Positions 6,076-6,111 of a stretch of 6,111 bases of DNA are shown in pieces (position 1 is the stretch's first letter; each line of letters starts with the position of its first letter). Origin of the DNA: Chloroflexota bacterium (GTDB taxonomy: Bacteria > Chloroflexota > Anaerolineae > B4-G1); NCBI GenBank assembly GCA_030596915.1, contig JAUVSX010000205.1, positions 1-6,111 on the forward strand, in the 5' to 3' direction. Position numbers and translations under genes: made by a program. The notes beneath the pieces are model-generated. The model did not search any database and was not told the DNA's origin. It was given only the letters and a program-made list of their open reading frames with translations.

Positions 6076-6109
6076 GGTGCCTGGCACTTTCCTCAGTGCC
6101 TGGCGCCTG
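6076..6109. repeat. Hairpin repeat, copy 2
   Basis: This unit is identical to copy 1 except for T at 6082, and is offset by exactly 60 bp. The arms 6076-6088 and 6095-6107 pair with one T-T mismatch and one wobble. Each arm also carries the core GTGCCTGGC in the same orientation. The window ends two bases after this copy, so more copies may follow. No promoter for manC is visible in the 123 bp upstream of its start. Confidence 0.85.
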
Positions 6110-6111
6110 GA

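Noticed and set aside
5989..6087. 33-codon N-terminal extension of manC
   Set aside because: The extension translates the hairpin repeats and their spacer, giving a low-complexity basic peptide. The Shine-Dalgarno and the family's usual N-terminus both point to the ATG at 5988.
6016..6109. Start of a CRISPR array (two repeats with a 26-bp spacer)
   Set aside because: Only two units are visible, each is a near-complete hairpin with internal repetition, the spacer is shorter than usual, and no cas gene is present. A REP-like element fits better, although the window edge prevents a full test.

Overview
This 6.1 kb GC-rich window looks like ordinary bacterial chromosome. Every supported gene lies on the minus strand. 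In transcription order they are a GDP-mannose pyrophosphorylase (manC), DNA topoisomerase I (topA), a Xer-type tyrosine recombinase (xerC), a two-pass membrane protein of unknown function, and a tRNA-His. A Chloroflexota (Anaerolineae-like) source is my best guess. It rests on the topA-xerC pairing, a TopA with an extra N-terminal four-cysteine zinc-ribbon-like module, extended -10 promoters reading TGGTACAAT, and GC-rich hairpins between genes. This is inference; I could not run a search.

Layout from the right edge. Positions 6016-6109 hold two nearly identical 34-bp hairpin repeats exactly 60 bp apart. manC follows (5988 to 4915), with a clear Shine-Dalgarno that places the start well inside the longest open frame. 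A 60-bp gap with a GC-rich hairpin and a strong ribosome site leads into topA (start best placed at 4854, end 2458). A 151-bp gap with two hairpins and a 10-bp palindrome precedes xerC (2306 to 1401). The next 124-bp gap carries two overlapping sigma70-type promoters and interleaved inverted repeats, and drives the membrane protein gene (1276 to 233). A perfect 15-bp hairpin ends that unit. Immediately after it come a separate promoter, the tRNA-His gene (120 to 47) and its intrinsic terminator (34 to 11).

Functionally, topA and xerC are core chromosome-maintenance genes: relaxation of negative supercoils and resolution of chromosome dimers. manC makes GDP-mannose for polysaccharide or glycoconjugate synthesis and has no obvious functional tie to them. 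The membrane protein and the tRNA appear to be independent transcription units. I see no mobile element, phage gene, defence system or CRISPR array. The points most worth a second look are the paired hairpin repeats, the unknown membrane protein with its tandem promoters, and the zinc-ribbon-extended topoisomerase.
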